Shown here piece by piece: positions 54,444 to 63,912 of a stretch of 64,000 nt of DNA (the first letter of the stretch is position 1; every line of letters begins with the position of its first letter). Source of the DNA: AP-15 sp963737145 (GTDB lineage Bacteria; Pseudomonadota; Alphaproteobacteria; ATCC43930; CGMCC-115725); assembly GCA_963737145.1 (NCBI GenBank), contig CAVTRO010000005.1, forward strand, positions 62,001 to 126,000. Direction: 5' to 3'. A model generated the notes under the pieces. The model had not been told where the DNA came from, searched no databases, and saw nothing but the letters and a program-made list of their open reading frames with translations. The position numbers were made by a program, and so were the translations under genes.

Positions 54444-55358
54444 TCAGCCCTTGACGCCGCCCATCGTCAAGCCGGCGGCCATATACCGGCGGAACGCGTA
54501 ATAGACCACCACGGGCGGCAGCGCGTAAATGACCGCAGTGGCCATCATGTAGTTCCACGGCGACTCGTCGCTGTTGAGGAACTGGACGATCGCGATCGGT
54601 ACCGTCATGCTCTTCTTCGAGGACAACAGCAGGAATTGGTAGAGAAATTCGTTCCACGCCGCCAGCAAGGCAAAGGTGCCGATCGCGACCAGCGCCGGCG
54701 CCATCATCGGCAGGTAGACGCGGAAGTAGATCTGGATCGGCGACGCGCCGTCGATCCGCGCTGCCTCGTCGAGCTCGATCGGAATGCTGCGGCCGTACTG
54801 CTGGAAGATGAAGATCGCATAGGGCGTGGTGAAGGCGACGAGCGCCGCGATCACGGCCCACAGATTGTTCATCATGCCGTATTGCGCCATCAGGCGATAG
54901 TACGGGATCGCGAGGAACGAGGCCGGGATCACATAGGTCAACAGCGCGCAATTGGTGACGAGCCAGCCGTGCCGCACGCGCAGCCGTCCGACCGAAAAGG
55001 CGGCCAAGGACCCGATCGACAACGTCAGCAGCACCACCATCCCGGCGAGAAACACGCTTCTGGCGAATTGCTCCCAGAAATACTCGAGATACCAGTAGCC
55101 CTCGGTGATCACGATCCAGAAGCTATAGAGCGAGGGATGCGGCGGGAAGATATGGGTCGTCAACACATCGCTATGCGAGTCGAGCGCAACCATGATCATG
55201 TTGTAGATCGGCAAGACCGACCATATCACCAGCACCACGCTGAGGATCGCCGCGCCGATATTGGTTAAATAACGCCGCCGCCGCACCACCCGAACCGAGC
55301 GCATCGCGCCGGCATCCGTACGGGCTCTCGCCCTGCCCTCGACAGTAATCGCGGTCAT
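54444..55358 (-). CDS. Sugar ABC transporter permease, MalG type (set 1)
   Basis: A 304-residue inner-membrane protein with six helices and the EAA-loop DEAARIDGASPIQIYFRVYL that docks the ATPase, ending GLTMGGVKG. It is the MalG-like half of a CUT1 importer. It starts three bases after the MalF-like gene stop. The ATPase (MalK/UgpC) is not in the window. Confidence 0.92.
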   Translation of the reverse strand: MTAITVEGRARARTDAGAMRSVRVVRRRRYLTNIGAAILSVVLVIWSVLPIYNMIMVALDSHSDVLTTHIFPPHPSLYSFWIVITEGYWYLEYFWEQFARSVFLAGMVVLLTLSIGSLAAFSVGRLRVRHGWLVTNCALLTYVIPASFLAIPYYRLMAQYGMMNNLWAVIAALVAFTTPYAIFIFQQYGRSIPIELDEAARIDGASPIQIYFRVYLPMMAPALVAIGTFALLAAWNEFLYQFLLLSSKKSMTVPIAIVQFLNSDESPWNYMMATAVIYALPPVVVYYAFRRYMAAGLTMGGVKG

Positions 55359-55360
55359 CG

Positions 55361-56278
55361 TTACTGCTCCACAGCCATCGTGCGCAATTTGCGCATCATG
55401 AAAATGACGAGCGGGATCATCAGCGGCAGCGCCGACATCACGGTGGCGACGCCGAGATTGGGATCGGACAAATCAAAGGCGTTGCGGATGCCGAGGTTCG
55501 CCAAGGTATAGGTTGTCAATGCCGGGCCGCCATTGGTGATCAGGAACGGCGTCGCGAAATCGCCGACCGAGAAGATCGTCGACAACAGCGTATTGACGAA
55601 ATAGAGCGTGGCGAGCAGCGGAAAGGTAATGTGCACGAACCGCCGCAGCCCTGTCGCACCGTCAACGGCGGCGGCCTCATAAAGCTCCGGGGAGATCGCC
55701 ATCCGGCCGGCGATAAAGATCACGGTCCAGAACGGCATGAATTTCCAGATATAGGCGGCGATGATCGAGCCCAAGGCCATCCAATGCGAATCCAGCCAAA
55801 ACGGCCCGTTAATGCCGAACAGCTCCCACAACAGGTTGTTGAGCAGCCCCCACTGGCCGTCGAGCATCCAGTGGACCGAGATAAAAGTCGGCAACAACGG
55901 CACCGCCCACGGCAGCACAAAGACGATTAGCAGCGCCTTCACCCACCAGCCCGGGCGCACAAAGAAGCCCGACAGCAGGAACGCCAGGAACATCTTGAGA
56001 TTGACGGCGACTGCCAAGTAGATCACGGTGTTGACGAGCGTATTCAGATATACCGGATCGTCCCATAGTTGCTGATAGAGCGCCGGGTCGTGGCCCATCC
56101 ACAACCCGTAGACGATCGGATAGGCGACAAAGATGATGAACACCGCGAGATAGGGGATGACGAAGGCGAGCGCCCACAGGTATTCCGAGCCTTTCAGGTC
56201 GCCGCGCAAACGATCCCACAGGCCGTGCCGCCGCCCGGCCAGCGGGCGACCAAGCTGAATCGCCGATACGTTTGCCAT
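55361..56278 (-). CDS. Sugar ABC transporter permease, MalF type (set 1)
   Basis: A 305-residue permease with about six helices (YLWALAFVIPYLAVFIIFVA as TM1) and the EAA-loop YEAAAVDGATGLRRFVHITF. It pairs with the MalG-like protein downstream. It begins nine bases after the binding protein at 56288, showing one operon of binding protein 2, malF1, malG1 and binding protein 1. Confidence 0.92.
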   Translation of the reverse strand: MANVSAIQLGRPLAGRRHGLWDRLRGDLKGSEYLWALAFVIPYLAVFIIFVAYPIVYGLWMGHDPALYQQLWDDPVYLNTLVNTVIYLAVAVNLKMFLAFLLSGFFVRPGWWVKALLIVFVLPWAVPLLPTFISVHWMLDGQWGLLNNLLWELFGINGPFWLDSHWMALGSIIAAYIWKFMPFWTVIFIAGRMAISPELYEAAAVDGATGLRRFVHITFPLLATLYFVNTLLSTIFSVGDFATPFLITNGGPALTTYTLANLGIRNAFDLSDPNLGVATVMSALPLMIPLVIFMMRKLRTMAVEQ

Positions 56279-56287
56279 GATCGCTCC

Positions 56288-57661
56288 TCAGCTCTGCACG
56301 ATCGGGTATTTCGCCACGATAGTCTCCGCCCGCTTGAACGCCGCTTCGATCGCGGCCTGCGGCGTCATCCCGTTTTTTATGACGTTGATCACGGCGTTCA
56401 TCATGGCATTCTCGGCCCCGACCGGCGCCATGCCCGGGTTGCGTGCCTCGTAGATCGGGATCGTCGGGCCGAACAGGGTCAAGTTGGTGTAGGCCTTCCG
56501 GTGCGGGTCCTCCTCGAGCCAGAACGGGTCGTTCTTGGCGATCTCCGGCATCGGCGGCGCCCAGCGGCCAAGTCCAGCCTTCAGGTACTGGTTCAGCACC
56601 TTCGGCTGGATCGCGTATTTCATGAACTCCTTCGCGACCGGGACGTTCTTCGACCCCTGTGGGATCACCATACCGAAAGTGGTGACCTGCGCCGGCAGCT
56701 GTTTCCCTTCGTTACTGAGCGGCAGACCCATGGTCAGAATATCGTCGTACTGTTCTTTGTCGTGGTAGAGGGCGACCTCGGTCGAGATCGTGCCGTCGAA
56801 GTCCATCGCCATCAGCTTCGCGTGAAAGGCGTTGTTGTCATCGGCGTCGTTCCAGTTGAGGACGACCGGCGGCACGTAGCCGTCGGTGAAGGCCTTCGCC
56901 ATAAAGGTGGCGGCCTTGATCGCCGCCTCCTTGACCTGCGGGTCGCCGGTCTGGAGCTGTCCCTGTGGCGTGACGATGTTCTCGCCGCCATAGGCGATCA
57001 AAAAGGAATTGAAGGTGTTGATCGGGTCGACCCCGGTTGCGGTCAGCTGATAGCCCAAGCCATAGACGTTGCGCATCCCGGCTTTCTTCAGGCCGTCCTG
57101 CACCGGCCGGAAGAAGTTGTGAAACGCATCCCAGGTATTCGGGATGTCCGCAACTTTCTGGCCCGATTTCTCGACCAACGATTTCCAGATGTGGTATGGT
57201 ACCGCAGCCGCTTTCCATGGTATCTGATAATAGCTGCGCTTTTTCGCAACGTCGTTATAGGCGAAGGAACAATCAACCGCATTCTTAGCCCAATGGCCCT
57301 TCTGGGTCTCGAAGACGTCGCTGACATCAAGAAAGTTGTTCTTCCACGTATTCAAGTACAGGAACGCGAAATCGGCGGTCTCCATCAGGTCCGGCACGAC
57401 GCCGGCGGCAACCGCTGAAACCGCCTTTTGCCGCAATGGGGCAAATGGAATGATGCTGTACTCGATCGTGTTGCCGCTAGCCTTCTCGTAATCGGCGACG
57501 AGGGCCTTATAGGCTGCGTCCTCTTCGGGCACGAAGCCTTGCGCGAGCCACATGCTCGCGGTCGAGGCCGCGGCGTTGGCGATATAAGGCCGCGCCAAGG
57601 CGCCCGCTGCCAGCAATCCGGCAGAGCCCCGAAGTACCGAACGCCTGGTGAAATTGCTCAT
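56288..57661 (-). CDS. Family 1 extracellular sugar-binding protein (importer set 2, intact)
   Basis: A 457-residue binding protein with a Tat-type signal (FTRRSVLRGSAGLLAAGALA, cleavage near ANAA). It shows the family 1 folds QKAVSAVAAGVVPDLMETAD, WNDADDNNAFHAKLMAMDFD, GLPLSNEGKQLPA and the long C-terminal helix MTPQAAIEAAFKRAETI. Twin-arginine export of sugar-binding proteins is common in alphaproteobacteria. It lies between two permease pairs, so it may serve either pair. Confidence 0.93.
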   Translation of the reverse strand: MSNFTRRSVLRGSAGLLAAGALARPYIANAAASTASMWLAQGFVPEEDAAYKALVADYEKASGNTIEYSIIPFAPLRQKAVSAVAAGVVPDLMETADFAFLYLNTWKNNFLDVSDVFETQKGHWAKNAVDCSFAYNDVAKKRSYYQIPWKAAAVPYHIWKSLVEKSGQKVADIPNTWDAFHNFFRPVQDGLKKAGMRNVYGLGYQLTATGVDPINTFNSFLIAYGGENIVTPQGQLQTGDPQVKEAAIKAATFMAKAFTDGYVPPVVLNWNDADDNNAFHAKLMAMDFDGTISTEVALYHDKEQYDDILTMGLPLSNEGKQLPAQVTTFGMVIPQGSKNVPVAKEFMKYAIQPKVLNQYLKAGLGRWAPPMPEIAKNDPFWLEEDPHRKAYTNLTLFGPTIPIYEARNPGMAPVGAENAMMNAVINVIKNGMTPQAAIEAAFKRAETIVAKYPIVQS

Positions 57662-57988
57662 CCCATCTCCTACCCTGTTCGCGCCAAATGTGTCTCCATC
57701 AGCGCGTTCTTCTCATAGGCTGTAATTTGAACCAACCCGGCGCACCGGGTCAACAGAGTCGTTCATTTGCGGCTCCGGGTCGGCAAAGCCCACCGGCCGG
57801 GGCAGCTCCGCAGCCGCCTTGAACCATAATCTCCGGATTATCTCTAGGGATGAGGCGCGCTCGTGGTCACCCTCGCTCCCGATCGATTGGGGATCGGCCG
57901 GGATCGGCGCAATCGACTTTAGTTGTCCGATCGCCCGATGATTGTCATTCTACCGGAGGAGGATACGCCCGTCGCTCGGCCGCGTTCG
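57662..57988. other. Spacer between the two importer gene groups
   Basis: About 330 bases between the MalG-like gene (set 2) stop and the binding protein start. No gene is seen. It probably carries the promoter for the binding protein-malFG operon on the minus strand. Confidence 0.5.
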
Positions 57989-58867
57989 CTACCCTTTTAC
58001 AGCACCTATCGTCAGACCGGCGGCGATGTAGCGGCGAGCGGCAAAGAAGACGGCGATCGGCGGCAGCGCATAAATCAAGGATGCTGCCGCCGGGTAGTTC
58101 CACGGCGTGATGTCGCTTTCGAAAAACGTGGCAAGCGTTATTGCCACCGTCCTGTTCCGTTCCGAGCTGAGCAGAATAAACTGGTAAAGGTATTCGTTCC
58201 AGGCGGTAATCAGCGCATAGGTGCCGACGACCGCCAGCGCCGGCGCCATCAAGGGCAGGTAGATCCGCCAATACACTTGAACAGGGGTTGCGCCATCGAC
58301 CCGCGCCGCCTCGTCGAGCTCGATCGGGATCAGTCGCCCGTACCATTGCAGGATCAGCAGCGCATAGGGCACCGCAAAGGTCACATTTGCCGCGATGACC
58401 GCCCAGAGGCTATCCATCAGCCCATAACGGTGCATGAGCAAATAGAACGGGATAACCAAGAAGTAGGCCGGCACCGTGTAGATGAGCAGCGCGGCGGTAG
58501 AAATCGTCGCGCCTTTGCCCATCCATATCCTGCCTAGGGCGAAGCTGGCCAGCGAACTGATCAGTACCGTAGCCAATGCTGTTACCATTCCGATAATAAA
58601 GCTGTTCCCTAGTTGGTGCCAAAAATTCCCAAAATACCAATACTGTTGAAAAAGCACCCCGCGGAAGGCTTTGAGCGTGGGAGCTGTCGGCCAGAGATCG
58701 CCTGTGAATTCCGTATTCCCTTGCGGGTCGAGAGCGATCAACATCATGTTGTAGACGGGCAAAAGCCACCAGATCAGAAGCATGACCGCGAGCGCCGCCG
58801 CACCCACCTCGCCCATATGCAGGCGCAGCCGGCCCGGCCGCCAGAGAGAAGCCTGCATGACGTTCAC
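57989..58867 (-). CDS. Sugar ABC transporter permease, MalG type (set 2)
   Basis: A 292-residue CUT1 permease with six helices, EAA-loop DEAARVDGATPVQVYWRIYL and the C-terminus GLTIGAVKG, paralogous to the set 1 MalG. The GTG start (58867) overlaps the MalF stop as GTGA; ATG 58858 is an alternative. Confidence 0.92.
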   Translation of the reverse strand: MNVMQASLWRPGRLRLHMGEVGAAALAVMLLIWWLLPVYNMMLIALDPQGNTEFTGDLWPTAPTLKAFRGVLFQQYWYFGNFWHQLGNSFIIGMVTALATVLISSLASFALGRIWMGKGATISTAALLIYTVPAYFLVIPFYLLMHRYGLMDSLWAVIAANVTFAVPYALLILQWYGRLIPIELDEAARVDGATPVQVYWRIYLPLMAPALAVVGTYALITAWNEYLYQFILLSSERNRTVAITLATFFESDITPWNYPAAASLIYALPPIAVFFAARRYIAAGLTIGAVKG

Positions 58868-59775
58868 AGCTGCACCTCCGCCGTTTGAAGCCTGCGTATC
58901 AGGAGGACCCCGATTGGGATCAGCACCGGCAGGGCCGCCATTATGGCTGCCACCCCGAGTTGCGGGTTGCCGTCGTCAAAGAGGAACTCGATACCCTGGG
59001 TCGCCAGCACGTCCGTAGACCCAAGGGGCGCGCCACCGGAGACAAGATTCGGCGTGTTGTAATCGCCGATCATCCAAATCGCCGAAAGCAATGTGCAGAC
59101 AAGATAGAGGTTCGCCAACAGCGGCACTACAAGATGGACAAAACGGCGCAAACCAGTGGCGCCATCGATGTCGGCGGCGTCATAGAGGTCCTGAGGGATG
59201 GCCATTCGCCCGGCAAGCAGGATCAGGGTCCAGAATGGCATTGTCTTCCAAGTATAAGCGGCGATGTTGGCTCCGAGTGCCAGCCAGTAGTGGTTCAACC
59301 AGTCCACACCTCTGATCCTGAGCAGCTTCCATAGCAGGCTGTCCAGAAAGCCCCAATAAACCATCATCCAGTGGATGGAGATAAAGGCCATTTGCGCCGG
59401 CAGCGCCCATGGCAACATCGAGACGACCAGCAGTGCCTTGATCCACCAGCTTCGCCGCATAAAGAAACCGGAGAGCAGCAGCGCGAGGAACATGTTGGCG
59501 TTGACGCCAATCCCGACATAGAGCAGGGTGCTGACAAGCGCTTCCCGGTATTCGTCGCTCGAGAACAGCTCGACGTAAAGCGACGGGTTGCTCGCCATCC
59601 AGAACCCGTAGGCGATCGGATAGACGGCGAAGGCGAGCAGCACGACCACATAGGGCACAAGAAAGGCAATCGCCCAGGCGAACTCGGAGCCATGCGGATG
59701 AACGTGCCAAAACGGCCGTTGCGGCCGGTTGACCGCGACCGGCCCGGCTGCGAGAAGCTGCCCCGAACCGCTCAT
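58864..59775 (-). CDS. Sugar ABC transporter permease, MalF type (set 2)
   Basis: A 303-residue permease with EAA-loop YDAADIDGATGLRRFVHLVV and VPYVVVLLAFAVYPIAYGF as TM1. It is the first gene of the leftward importer cluster; the region 59776-60065 upstream has no gene and should hold its promoter. ATG 59775 is chosen over an upstream GTG at 59787. Confidence 0.92.
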   Translation of the reverse strand: MSGSGQLLAAGPVAVNRPQRPFWHVHPHGSEFAWAIAFLVPYVVVLLAFAVYPIAYGFWMASNPSLYVELFSSDEYREALVSTLLYVGIGVNANMFLALLLSGFFMRRSWWIKALLVVSMLPWALPAQMAFISIHWMMVYWGFLDSLLWKLLRIRGVDWLNHYWLALGANIAAYTWKTMPFWTLILLAGRMAIPQDLYDAADIDGATGLRRFVHLVVPLLANLYLVCTLLSAIWMIGDYNTPNLVSGGAPLGSTDVLATQGIEFLFDDGNPQLGVAAIMAALPVLIPIGVLLIRRLQTAEVQL

Positions 59776-60065
59776 GCCCGCCTCCACAGCGCAGTCGATC
59801 GGCTAAGTCGTCATGGATTCAAACCGCTTCAACGATCGATCCGCTGCCAACGATATTCCGTCGTCTTTGATGCCTCTCCGTCCCGGGTTGACAATCGCGA
59901 GTTTGCCTCGATCTCGCAATCGGGTTCTAGGAAGACCCGTTATGGTTCGCGCGATGGCAGTGCTGAGGGGCCCTTCTGCCGGCGCGCTTTTCTATCGGAA
60001 ATGGATGGTGGCCCGGTCCGCTGACCGGGTCAATTTTTTCCAGGTTTGCGGGTTCGCCGTCCGGT

Positions 60066-60704
60066 TCACCGCGGCGGCTGGTTCACTCGGACGACGCGCC
60101 AGCCGTGGCCCATGCCGGGCCCGTCGATCCGCTCGATGCGGGTGATCGAGCAATTCTCGATCGTGAAGGCGAGCGCGGCTTCGGGGTCGAGGTCGAGCGC
60201 CAATGCCAACGCGGCGCGGATCGTGCCGCCATGCGCGACGGCGATGATGTCGCGTCCGGAATAGCTCTCGACGAGCCGGTGAATTGCCCGTGACACCCGC
60301 TCGATGACGGCGACGAAGCTCTCGCCGCCGGGTGGGGTCTCGTGGGCGGGCGCGTGCCAGAAGCGGTGGAAATCGCCGGCGCGGGACTCCTCCAGCGCCG
60401 CATAGGTCAAACCCTGCCATTCGCCGAAATCCTGTTCGGCGAGGTCTGGCATCATCACGGCCTCGGGGCCGGGGATCGCCCGCGGGCCGGGGAGACCCGC
60501 GCGGATGATCGCCGCGGCCGTTTCGTGAGTGCGCCGCAGGTTGCTCGTCACCCACACCGCGCCGTGCGGCAGTTTTTCCGCGAGGCCGGTAAATAACGCC
60601 GTTTCGGAACAGTCGGAGGAGAGATCGATTTGGCCGTAGATCCGGCCGCCATGCGCCACCGGCGCGTGCCGCACCCACCAGAAGCTGGTCGTAATTTCGG
60701 TCAT
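60066..60704 (-). CDS. Histidine phosphatase family protein
   Basis: A 212-residue phosphoglycerate mutase-like phosphatase. The catalytic His is in FWWVRHAPVAHGGRIYGQID (RHA instead of the usual RHG), a second Arg in TSNLRRTHETA, and the distal His in IIAVAHGGTIRAALALA. GGESFVAVIERVSRAI resembles the CobC/GpmB subgroup. Possible substrates are alpha-ribazole phosphate or sugar phosphates; it is not linked to cobalamin genes here. Confidence 0.88.
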   Translation of the reverse strand: MTEITTSFWWVRHAPVAHGGRIYGQIDLSSDCSETALFTGLAEKLPHGAVWVTSNLRRTHETAAAIIRAGLPGPRAIPGPEAVMMPDLAEQDFGEWQGLTYAALEESRAGDFHRFWHAPAHETPPGGESFVAVIERVSRAIHRLVESYSGRDIIAVAHGGTIRAALALALDLDPEAALAFTIENCSITRIERIDGPGMGHGWRVVRVNQPPR

Positions 60705-60793
60705 GGTTTTCTGTTACAGGGTCGTTGCCCAAGGCTGGCGGCCGGGATAACGTCAGCGCGGGCAATCTGCATAGCTATAGGGAGACAACACCG

Positions 60794-61735
60794 ATGTCGA
60801 CGTTGATCCTCGGCGGGACCGGCTTTATCGGCCGCCGTCTCGTGCCGCTATTGGCGCAGCGCGGCGAAGGTGTCGTGTGCATGGATCTCAACCCCGGCAC
60901 CGCGTCCTACGGGCAACTCGGCGATCGCGTCCGGGTCGTTCGCGGCGACGTCACGCAATTCGACGACGTTATGGCGGTCACCGTTGCGGCGAAACCGTCG
61001 CGCGTCGTCAACCTCGCCTATTTTCTCGGCAGCGAGCATGCCCCGCATGTCGCGACCAAGCTCAACATCGTCGGGATGGATAATTGCTTCGAGGCGGCGC
61101 GCCTCTGCGGGGTCAACCGGGTGGTGTTCGCAAGCTCGCTGGCGGTGAGCGGCGAGCAGCGCTTCTACGGCGACCGCGTCGTCAGCGAGGACGATTTCCG
61201 CCACGGCCACGTCCAATATGCGATGCACAAGATCTTCAACGAATGGCAGGCGCAGGACTACCGCGAGAAATACGGCATGGAGATCACCGCGATCCGCCCG
61301 GCCAACGTCACCGGCCCCGACAAGATCGTGGGGTCAGTGGACCACGTCAAATGCATCACCTTTCCGGCGCGCGGCGAGGCGATCTCGTTCCCGCACAAGG
61401 ACGCGATGCGCTGCCCGGTCCATGTCGACGACATCGCCGAGGTGTTCGCCCGGGTGTTGCTGACCGACAAGCCGCGGCACGCGGTCTACAATACCGGTGG
61501 CACGTCCATCAGCCTCGGCGATCTCGCCAACCTCGTGCGCGAGTTCCTGCCCGACGCGCAGATCAGCTTCGAGCACGAGACCGGCGGCAAGGAGACCTCC
61601 GGCAACTACCTAATCGACAACACGCGCCTCATCCAGGAATTCGGGCTGCAATATCTGCCCTACCGGCAGCGCGTATTGCAGATCATCAACGACACCCGCC
61701 GCGAAGCCGGCCTCCCGCCCGTCGCCGACCGTTGA
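60794..61735 (+). CDS. NAD-dependent epimerase/dehydratase family protein
   Basis: A 313-residue extended short-chain dehydrogenase with nucleotide motif LILGGTGFIGRRLVPLL, an active-site Tyr-x-x-x-Lys in VQYAMHKIFNEW and RPANVTGPD. Substrate unknown; most relatives act on nucleotide sugars, but some act on steroids or aromatic intermediates. ATG 60794 follows GGGAGACAACACCG; the upstream Met at 60725 is less likely. Confidence 0.9.
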   Translation: MSTLILGGTGFIGRRLVPLLAQRGEGVVCMDLNPGTASYGQLGDRVRVVRGDVTQFDDVMAVTVAAKPSRVVNLAYFLGSEHAPHVATKLNIVGMDNCFEAARLCGVNRVVFASSLAVSGEQRFYGDRVVSEDDFRHGHVQYAMHKIFNEWQAQDYREKYGMEITAIRPANVTGPDKIVGSVDHVKCITFPARGEAISFPHKDAMRCPVHVDDIAEVFARVLLTDKPRHAVYNTGGTSISLGDLANLVREFLPDAQISFEHETGGKETSGNYLIDNTRLIQEFGLQYLPYRQRVLQIINDTRREAGLPPVADR

Positions 61736-61825
61736 TCGCAGCGAGCCCTATTCACAGCTCGCGGGCACAGGCCGCAGGTCGCCTTGCCGCGCTATTCCGG
61801 TCTCCCGGGAAAATCATTTGACCCT

Positions 61826-61908
61826 CGTCATTCCCGCGAAAGCGGGAATCCACGATGGTAAATTTCGGCCTTGGAAATTTCTGGATCCCCGCTTTCGCGG
61901 GGATGACG
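61826..61908. repeat. Dispersed intergenic repeat with inverted ends
   Basis: The ends CGTCATTCCCGCGAAAGCGG (left) and, inverted, CGTCATCCCCGCGAAAGCGG (right) are near-perfect inverted repeats. Each half contains its own small palindrome (TTCCCGCGAAAGCGGGAA; CCCCGCTTTCGCGGGG). This is a widespread proteobacterial intergenic repeat, likely mobilised in trans. It lies between the epimerase and MaoC-like genes. Confidence 0.85.
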
Positions 61909-61937
61909 GTAGAATTGCTCGTTCGAGGAGGATGGTT

Positions 61938-62405
61938 ATGGAGACCGTCGGGCTCGGTTTCTATTTCGAGGATTTGCCGGTTGGACGGCAGTTCAAGACG
62001 ATCGGGCGCACCGTCACCGAGGCCGACATCACCAATTTCGTCAACTGCACCGGGATGGTCGAGGTGCTGTTCACCAATCTCGAATTCCTCGCGCATGAAT
62101 CCGACATCAAGCAGCGCCTGGCGCCGGCGGCGCTGGTTTACGCCTTTGCAGAGGGGCTGCTCGTGCAGTCGACAATGCAGCACACCGGCTTTGCCTTTCT
62201 GCACATGGAGCTCAATGTCGAGAACCCGGTCTTCGCCGGCGACACGATCCACGCCGAATGCGAGGTCGTCGAGGCGCGGCGCAGCAAGAGCCGCGCCGAC
62301 CGCGGTCTTGTGCGCACCCGCATCCGCGTCCTCAAGCAGGACGGCACGGTGGCATTGACCTACACGCCGCTGCGTATGGTCAAGTGCCGCGAACTCTCGG
62401 CCTAG
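61938..62405 (+). CDS. MaoC-like hot-dog dehydratase/thioesterase
   Basis: A 155-residue hot-dog fold protein: FEDLPVGRQFKTIGRTVTEA, DITNFVNCTGM and VENPVFAGDTIHAECEVVEA match MaoC-like (R)-hydratases. It has a good ribosome site (GAGGAGG) before ATG 61938. A role in acyl-CoA hydration is likely but the acyl chain is unknown. Confidence 0.88.
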   Translation: METVGLGFYFEDLPVGRQFKTIGRTVTEADITNFVNCTGMVEVLFTNLEFLAHESDIKQRLAPAALVYAFAEGLLVQSTMQHTGFAFLHMELNVENPVFAGDTIHAECEVVEARRSKSRADRGLVRTRIRVLKQDGTVALTYTPLRMVKCRELSA

Positions 62406-62417
62406 CATTGCCCGGTT

Positions 62418-62828
62418 TCAAGTCAACCCCATTGCGCTTGGCTTACCGGCCGCATTGGAATTGAAGGCGGCCTCCCACACCGCGATCTTGCCGTCGCGCA
62501 TGATCCAGATCTCGACCCCGCGCCCGGCCATCTTGGCGCCGCTCACCCGGTCTTCCCACTCGCCTTCCCAGTAGTTGGCGATCGTGTCGCCCATCAGCGC
62601 ACGAAATTCTTTGCACAGCCGATAGTTCTTCTGCCGCTGGCTGCGGGCGCGAAACAGCCTTTCCAGCTGCTCCTTGCCGCGGAACTCCGGCATGTCGCCG
62701 AAGCGGACAACGCAATCATCGGTAAAGCCGGCGAGCAAGCCTTCGATATCCCATGGCATGAACAACGATTCGACACGGGAAACGAACGCCCGCGCCTCTT
62801 CCACCGTTCGAGGATTGCTGTCCGGCAT
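62418..62828 (-). CDS. NTF2/SnoaL-like protein, DUF1348-type
   Basis: A 136-residue protein: VESLFMPWDIEGLLAGFTDD, FGDMPEFRGKEQLERLFRAR and ANYWEGEWEDRVSGAKMAGR, ending with the expected strand GKIAVWEAAFNSN. The cone-shaped NTF2 fold usually binds a small hydrophobic ligand. It starts 16 bases after the NHL protein gene on the same strand. Confidence 0.82.
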   Translation of the reverse strand: MPDSNPRTVEEARAFVSRVESLFMPWDIEGLLAGFTDDCVVRFGDMPEFRGKEQLERLFRARSQRQKNYRLCKEFRALMGDTIANYWEGEWEDRVSGAKMAGRGVEIWIMRDGKIAVWEAAFNSNAAGKPSAMGLT

Positions 62829-62844
62829 TTTCGCGCTCTCGGAT

Positions 62845-63912
62845 TCAGGCCCTAGCGGCTCTGCGGATGCGGTGGTTGTTGGTGTCGCCGATGTAGATCG
62901 AGCCGTCGGCGGCGACGGCTGCGCCGTGCGGCCGGTCGAGCGCGGCGGCGCGGGCCGGACCGCCGTCCCCGTCGCCGCCTTGACGGCCGCTGCCGGCGAT
63001 CGTGGCGACCGTTCGGGTGTGCAGGTCGACCCGGCGGATCGCGTGGTTTTCGGTATCGACGACCAACAGGTTGCCCTCGCGGTCGATCGCCAGCTCCTTT
63101 GGCGCATTGAACGAAGCGGCGAGGGCCGGCCCGCCGTCGCCGCCATAGGCCCTGTCCCCCGTGCCGGCTACCGTGGTGATGATGCCGCTGTGCGGGTCGA
63201 CTGCCCGCAACGTGCTGCCCTGCCGCTCGAGGATGTAGACGGTCCCGTCGGCCGCCACCTTGACCGCGCGGGCGCCATAAATCCCGGCGGCGGCCGCCGG
63301 ACCGCCGTCGCCGCTGTGCTCGGGCTCGCCGGTTCCGGCGAAGGTCCAGATGACCCCCGAGGCGAGATCGACGACCCGCACGCGGTGGTCCGCGACATCG
63401 GCGATGAAGAGCCGGGTCTGCGCCGGGTCGAGCGCCAAGCCGTTCGGCTCGACCATGCCCGCGCGCGCGGCTGGTCCATCGTCGCCGCCGAACCCGGCAG
63501 AGCCGTTGCCGGCGAAGGTCGTGACGATCCCCGAGCTGCCGTCGATCCGCCGAACACAATGATTATGCCGGTCGGCGACATAGATGTTTCCGGCATTGTC
63601 GACCGCGATGCCGTAGGGCTCGTTGAAGCGGGCGCGCGTCGCCGGGCCGCCATCGCCGGAATAGCCGGCCTCGCCGCAGCCGGCGCAGGTTGTGATCACA
63701 CCGGTGCGCGCGTCGACGCGCCGGATGCAATGGTTGAACGTGTCGGAAAAATAGAGATTGCCGTGCGCGTCGAACCCGACGTCGAACGGGCCGTTCAGCA
63801 GCGCCCGCGCCGCCGGCCCGCCATCGCCGGCATAGCCTTTCTCGCCGGTTCCCACCGCTGTCGTGATGATCCAGGACTGCTCCGGCATCGGCTCGAGACC
63901 CCCGCGCTGCAT
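62845..63912 (-). CDS. NHL-repeat beta-propeller protein
   Basis: A 355-residue protein composed of about six blades with the motif GYAGDGGPAARA-x-LN-x-P-x-DV and Y-x-AD-x-xNH-x-x-RR (for example GNLYFSDTFNHCIRRVD, GNIYVADRHNHCVRRID, GNLLVVDTENHAIRRVD). No signal peptide is seen. Similar proteins fold as six-blade propellers; roles range from lactonase-like enzymes to scaffolds. Function here unknown. The last 88 bases of the window (63913-64000) hold no recognisable gene. Confidence 0.88.
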   Translation of the reverse strand: MQRGGLEPMPEQSWIITTAVGTGEKGYAGDGGPAARALLNGPFDVGFDAHGNLYFSDTFNHCIRRVDARTGVITTCAGCGEAGYSGDGGPATRARFNEPYGIAVDNAGNIYVADRHNHCVRRIDGSSGIVTTFAGNGSAGFGGDDGPAARAGMVEPNGLALDPAQTRLFIADVADHRVRVVDLASGVIWTFAGTGEPEHSGDGGPAAAAGIYGARAVKVAADGTVYILERQGSTLRAVDPHSGIITTVAGTGDRAYGGDGGPALAASFNAPKELAIDREGNLLVVDTENHAIRRVDLHTRTVATIAGSGRQGGDGDGGPARAAALDRPHGAAVAADGSIYIGDTNNHRIRRAARA

